Of a DNA stretch of 6,135 nucleotides, positions 5,014-6,135 are shown piece by piece (position 1 is the first letter of the stretch; each line of letters opens with the position of its first letter). The notes under the pieces were generated by a model. That model was not told the DNA's origin. It did not search any database and saw nothing but the letters and a program-made list of their open reading frames with translations. The stretch covers positions 1-6,135 of the forward strand of contig JAISYD010000015.1 of assembly GCA_031270145.1 (NCBI GenBank). Reading direction: 5' to 3'. The DNA comes from Planctomycetota bacterium. GTDB lineage: Bacteria > Planctomycetota > SZUA-567. Both the position numbers and the translations under genes were made by a program.

Positions 5014-5254
5014 GACGCACGACAAGGCGGTTTCCGGCCCCGTGGCCGCAAGTGGACGGAAACCTAAGGCGAAGATACCGGGGAAGCGGCGGCGGCCGCC
5101 CTGGTGGCGGGATGGGGAACAACAGTTGTTCGGCTTGGCTATGCCGGACTGGAAGGGCGTCGATGTCGCGGCGATCCGGAAGGCAATCGCGGCGGCGCGG
5201 GCGAAGGCGGCGGCGGGGACGGAAGCAAAAACATTTCCTTTGGAGGGCTTTTAA
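5006..5254 (+). CDS. small basic hypothetical protein
   Basis: An 82-aa protein, not recognised. The ATG at 5006 is preferred over ATGs at 4985 and 4988 because GGGAGG (4994-4999) sits 6 nt upstream of it. The N-terminal third is strongly basic and Pro-containing (GRKPKAKIPGKRRRPPWWR), which could contact nucleic acid. The middle has an aromatic/acidic patch, and the C-terminal part is an Ala/Lys-rich helix (AAIRKAIAAARAKAAAG). It overlaps the upstream gene by 8 nt and is followed after 1 nt by the AlpA-like gene, so it belongs to the same operon. A DNA-associated accessory role is a guess from charge alone. Confidence 0.65.
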   Translation: MDKTHDKAVSGPVAASGRKPKAKIPGKRRRPPWWRDGEQQLFGLAMPDWKGVDVAAIRKAIAAARAKAAAGTEAKTFPLEGF

Positions 5255-5255
5255 C

Positions 5256-5492
5256 ATGAACACCGAAACCGAATCGCCGGCCCTGCCCGGCCCCCTGTTG
5301 TTGGACGTGAAGGGCGTGGCCGCCTTGCTGGGTTGCGAAAAGGCTCTTGTCTGGAAGTTGCGGTCAACCGGCCGGATTCCGCCGCCGGTTAGGCTGGGAA
5401 GGCTGACGCGATGGGCGGCGACGGAAATTACCAGGTGGGTTGCGGCGGGCTGTCCGCCGGCGGCGAAGTGGGCGCAAATGAGGGAAGGCTGA
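5256..5492 (+). CDS. AlpA/excisionase-type helix-turn-helix protein
   Basis: A 78-aa DNA-binding protein. Residues 15-62 match the AlpA / HTH_17 (MerR-like winged helix) pattern: LLDVKGVAALLGCEKALVW, then KLRSTGRIPPPVRLG, then RW and a Glu before the last helix (E57-I-T-R-W61). In this family the recognition helix lies around residues 28-36 and the wing around 39-53. Relatives act as excisionases (directionality factors for integrases) or as transcription regulators of prophages and integrative elements. GGAGGG (5242-5247) lies 8 nt before the ATG at 5256. It sits in the middle of the operon, and no integrase is visible in the window. It could bind the repeat arrays at 3614-3956, but that is conjecture. 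Confidence 0.88.
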   Translation: MNTETESPALPGPLLLDVKGVAALLGCEKALVWKLRSTGRIPPPVRLGRLTRWAATEITRWVAAGCPPAAKWAQMREG

Positions 5493-5494
5493 CC

Positions 5495-5713
5495 ATGTCG
5501 GGCACGATAACCGGGGCCGGGAACAAGGACGATCCCGAGTCCCGCCGGCGTGTCCGGGATGCCATTGGCGTTTTGGCGGGCTGGCTGGAAGTTGACCCCG
5601 GCCAATTCTTGGCGATCCTGCGAATATGTTTCGGAAAAGACTTGGTTCGGCGCCGACGTGTTGATCTATGGGAGTTTGAGCGTGTGAACGGGCCAGCGCG
5701 GGACGAATCCTGA
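5495..5713 (+). CDS. small hypothetical protein, last gene of the operon
   Basis: A 72-aa protein of unknown function. The ATG at 5495 has GGGAAGG (5482-5488) 6 nt upstream and begins 2 nt after the stop of the AlpA-like gene, so the two are probably co-translated. After a flexible Gly/Asp-containing N-terminus there is an amphipathic stretch with RRRVRDAIGVLAGWLEV, then DPGQFLAILRICFG, then a basic segment (RRRRVDLWEFERV). The composition suits an all-helical soluble protein that might work with the HTH protein before it. No catalytic motif is seen. The last gene's promoter begins about 120 nt further on. Confidence 0.7.
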   Translation: MSGTITGAGNKDDPESRRRVRDAIGVLAGWLEVDPGQFLAILRICFGKDLVRRRRVDLWEFERVNGPARDES

Positions 5714-5758
5714 CCCCGGCCAAGCGTGACCCCGGCGACGGCTGGCGGGCGGCCGGGG
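5714..5758 (+). repeat. GC-rich inverted repeat after the operon
   Basis: CCCCGGCC (5714-5721) is the exact reverse complement of GGCCGGGG (5751-5758), with a further CCCCGGC copy at 5730-5736 that could pair instead with the right arm. It follows the TGA at 5711-5713 directly. No T-run follows immediately (a TTTT is at 5777-5780), so it may stabilise the mRNA 3' end or act as a poor terminator. Confidence 0.4.
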
Positions 5759-5792
5759 CGCCACCTTTGGGAGGCCTTTTAAACGCGCCGAC

Positions 5793-5833
5793 AAAAAAGA
5801 TTGCTGGAATCGTCATGGGTATGGCGATTTTTT
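5793..5833. terminator. A-tract/T-tract hairpin before the last promoter
   Basis: AAAAAA (5793-5798), a bulged G and ATTGC (5800-5804) pair with GCGAT (5824-5828) and the T-run ending at 5833, with one G-U pair and a 19-nt loop. The stem is weak in GC but ends in six T's, as a terminator does. The T-run also lies one base upstream of the -35 box at 5835 and may help it as an AT-rich upstream element. Confidence 0.35.
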
Positions 5834-5834
5834 C

Positions 5835-5863
5835 TTGACAAGCCGGGGCGAATTGGGCATTAT
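5835..5863 (+). promoter_or_regulatory. sigma-70-type promoter for the last gene
   Basis: A perfect -35 box TTGACA (5835-5840), a 17-nt spacer and CATTAT (5858-5863, four of six to the -10 consensus), with a start expected near 5870. The gene's Shine-Dalgarno AAGGGGGA (5877-5884) and ATG at 5891 follow, giving a leader of about 20 nt. It is the best promoter in the window. Confidence 0.75.
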
Positions 5864-5890
5864 GACGCTATACACAAAGGGGGACATGAT

Positions 5891-6135
5891 ATGCCGACCA
5901 AAAAAGGGAGTCAAGCGGGCAAAGGGGCGGGCGGGGCCAAGCCGGGGGCTGGCCGCCGGTCGATGGGCGACCAGGGGCGAACCGTCCCGAAATGCTTCAG
6001 GCTGACGGGCACCGAGATTGCGGCCTGGACGGTGGCGGCGAAAGCGGCCGGGATGAGCTTTACCGAGTTTGTCCTCCGTCCGATTCGGGAAACATCCTCG
6101 CCCGTCGATATGGCGGCGGCGGCGGGGCCGGAATT
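5891..6135 (+). CDS. ribbon-helix-helix protein, MobC/NikA-like (3' end cut off)
   Basis: The frame is open from the ATG at 5891 to the window end, giving 81 residues. AAGGGGGA (5877-5884) is 6 nt upstream. The first 30 residues are a basic Gly/Ala/Lys tail. Residues 31-67 fit a ribbon-helix-helix fold: a strand RTVPKCFRLTGTE, helix A (EIAAWTVAAKAAG) and, after a short turn, helix B (SFTEFVLRPIRE). This is the pattern in relaxosome accessory proteins such as MobC and NikA, which bind near oriT and help the relaxase, and in some plasmid CopG/Arc-type repressors. With its own promoter and at the start of a new unit, a mobilisation role is likely, but no relaxase is visible. The remaining C-terminus lies beyond the window. 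Confidence 0.7.
   Translation, partial: MPTKKGSQAGKGAGGAKPGAGRRSMGDQGRTVPKCFRLTGTEIAAWTVAAKAAGMSFTEFVLRPIRETSSPVDMAAAAGPE

Noticed and set aside
4976..5816. Reverse-strand frames of 150-209 codons opposite the AlpA-like and neighbouring genes
   Set aside because: The + strand genes have strong Shine-Dalgarno sites and a recognised HTH domain; the reverse frames are Arg/Pro-rich.

Overview
The window looks like part of a mobile genetic element (plasmid, integrative element or prophage-like replicon) from a fairly GC-rich bacterium. Every credible gene is on the + strand, genes are tightly packed, and most start codons have strong Shine-Dalgarno sequences (GGGAGG or GGAGG). The style of the AlpA-like protein (GRIPPPVRLG...RW) and of the RepA-like ATPase (a K-x-x-KTW variant P-loop) reminds me of elements from Planctomycetes/Lentisphaerae-type (PVC) bacteria. 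That host guess is inference from memory only.

Layout. (1) 1-1050: a leader with a possible promoter and hairpin, then an unrecognised two-domain protein (303 aa) whose middle is a Pro/Ala linker. (2) 1022-1286: five copies of an 11-bp motif in two blocks on either side of an intrinsic terminator, then a second hairpin that buries the Shine-Dalgarno of the next gene. (3) 1287-3612: a two-gene replication module, a Prim-Pol (archaeo-eukaryotic-type primase/polymerase) followed 7 nt later by a RepA/AAA_25-type hexameric helicase-like ATPase with a C-terminal winged-helix-like tail. (4) 3613-3986: 374 non-coding bases dense in repeats. These are seven copies of AAATAGGTT in both orientations, including a 52-base cruciform-like palindrome, then a 12-bp tandem array (consensus GGGAAGCGTCCC), a 14-bp perfect direct repeat and a palindrome with a -10-like TATAAG. 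This is the best candidate for a replication origin and/or a control region. (5) 3987-5713: a run of small genes: two apparent paralogues, a coding-like frame broken by two stops, a four-cysteine zinc-ribbon-like protein, a basic protein, an AlpA/excisionase-type HTH protein and an unrecognised 72-aa protein. (6) 5714-6135: inverted repeats, a clear sigma-70-type promoter, and the start of a ribbon-helix-helix protein resembling MobC/NikA-type relaxosome accessory proteins, cut by the window end.

Working model (inference): the ATPase and Prim-Pol replicate the element from iteron-like repeats placed before and after the module. The small-gene operon carries accessory and regulatory functions, including an AlpA-like regulator or excisionase. 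The last gene begins a mobilisation block. No rRNA, tRNA, CRISPR array, transposase or integrase was recognised.
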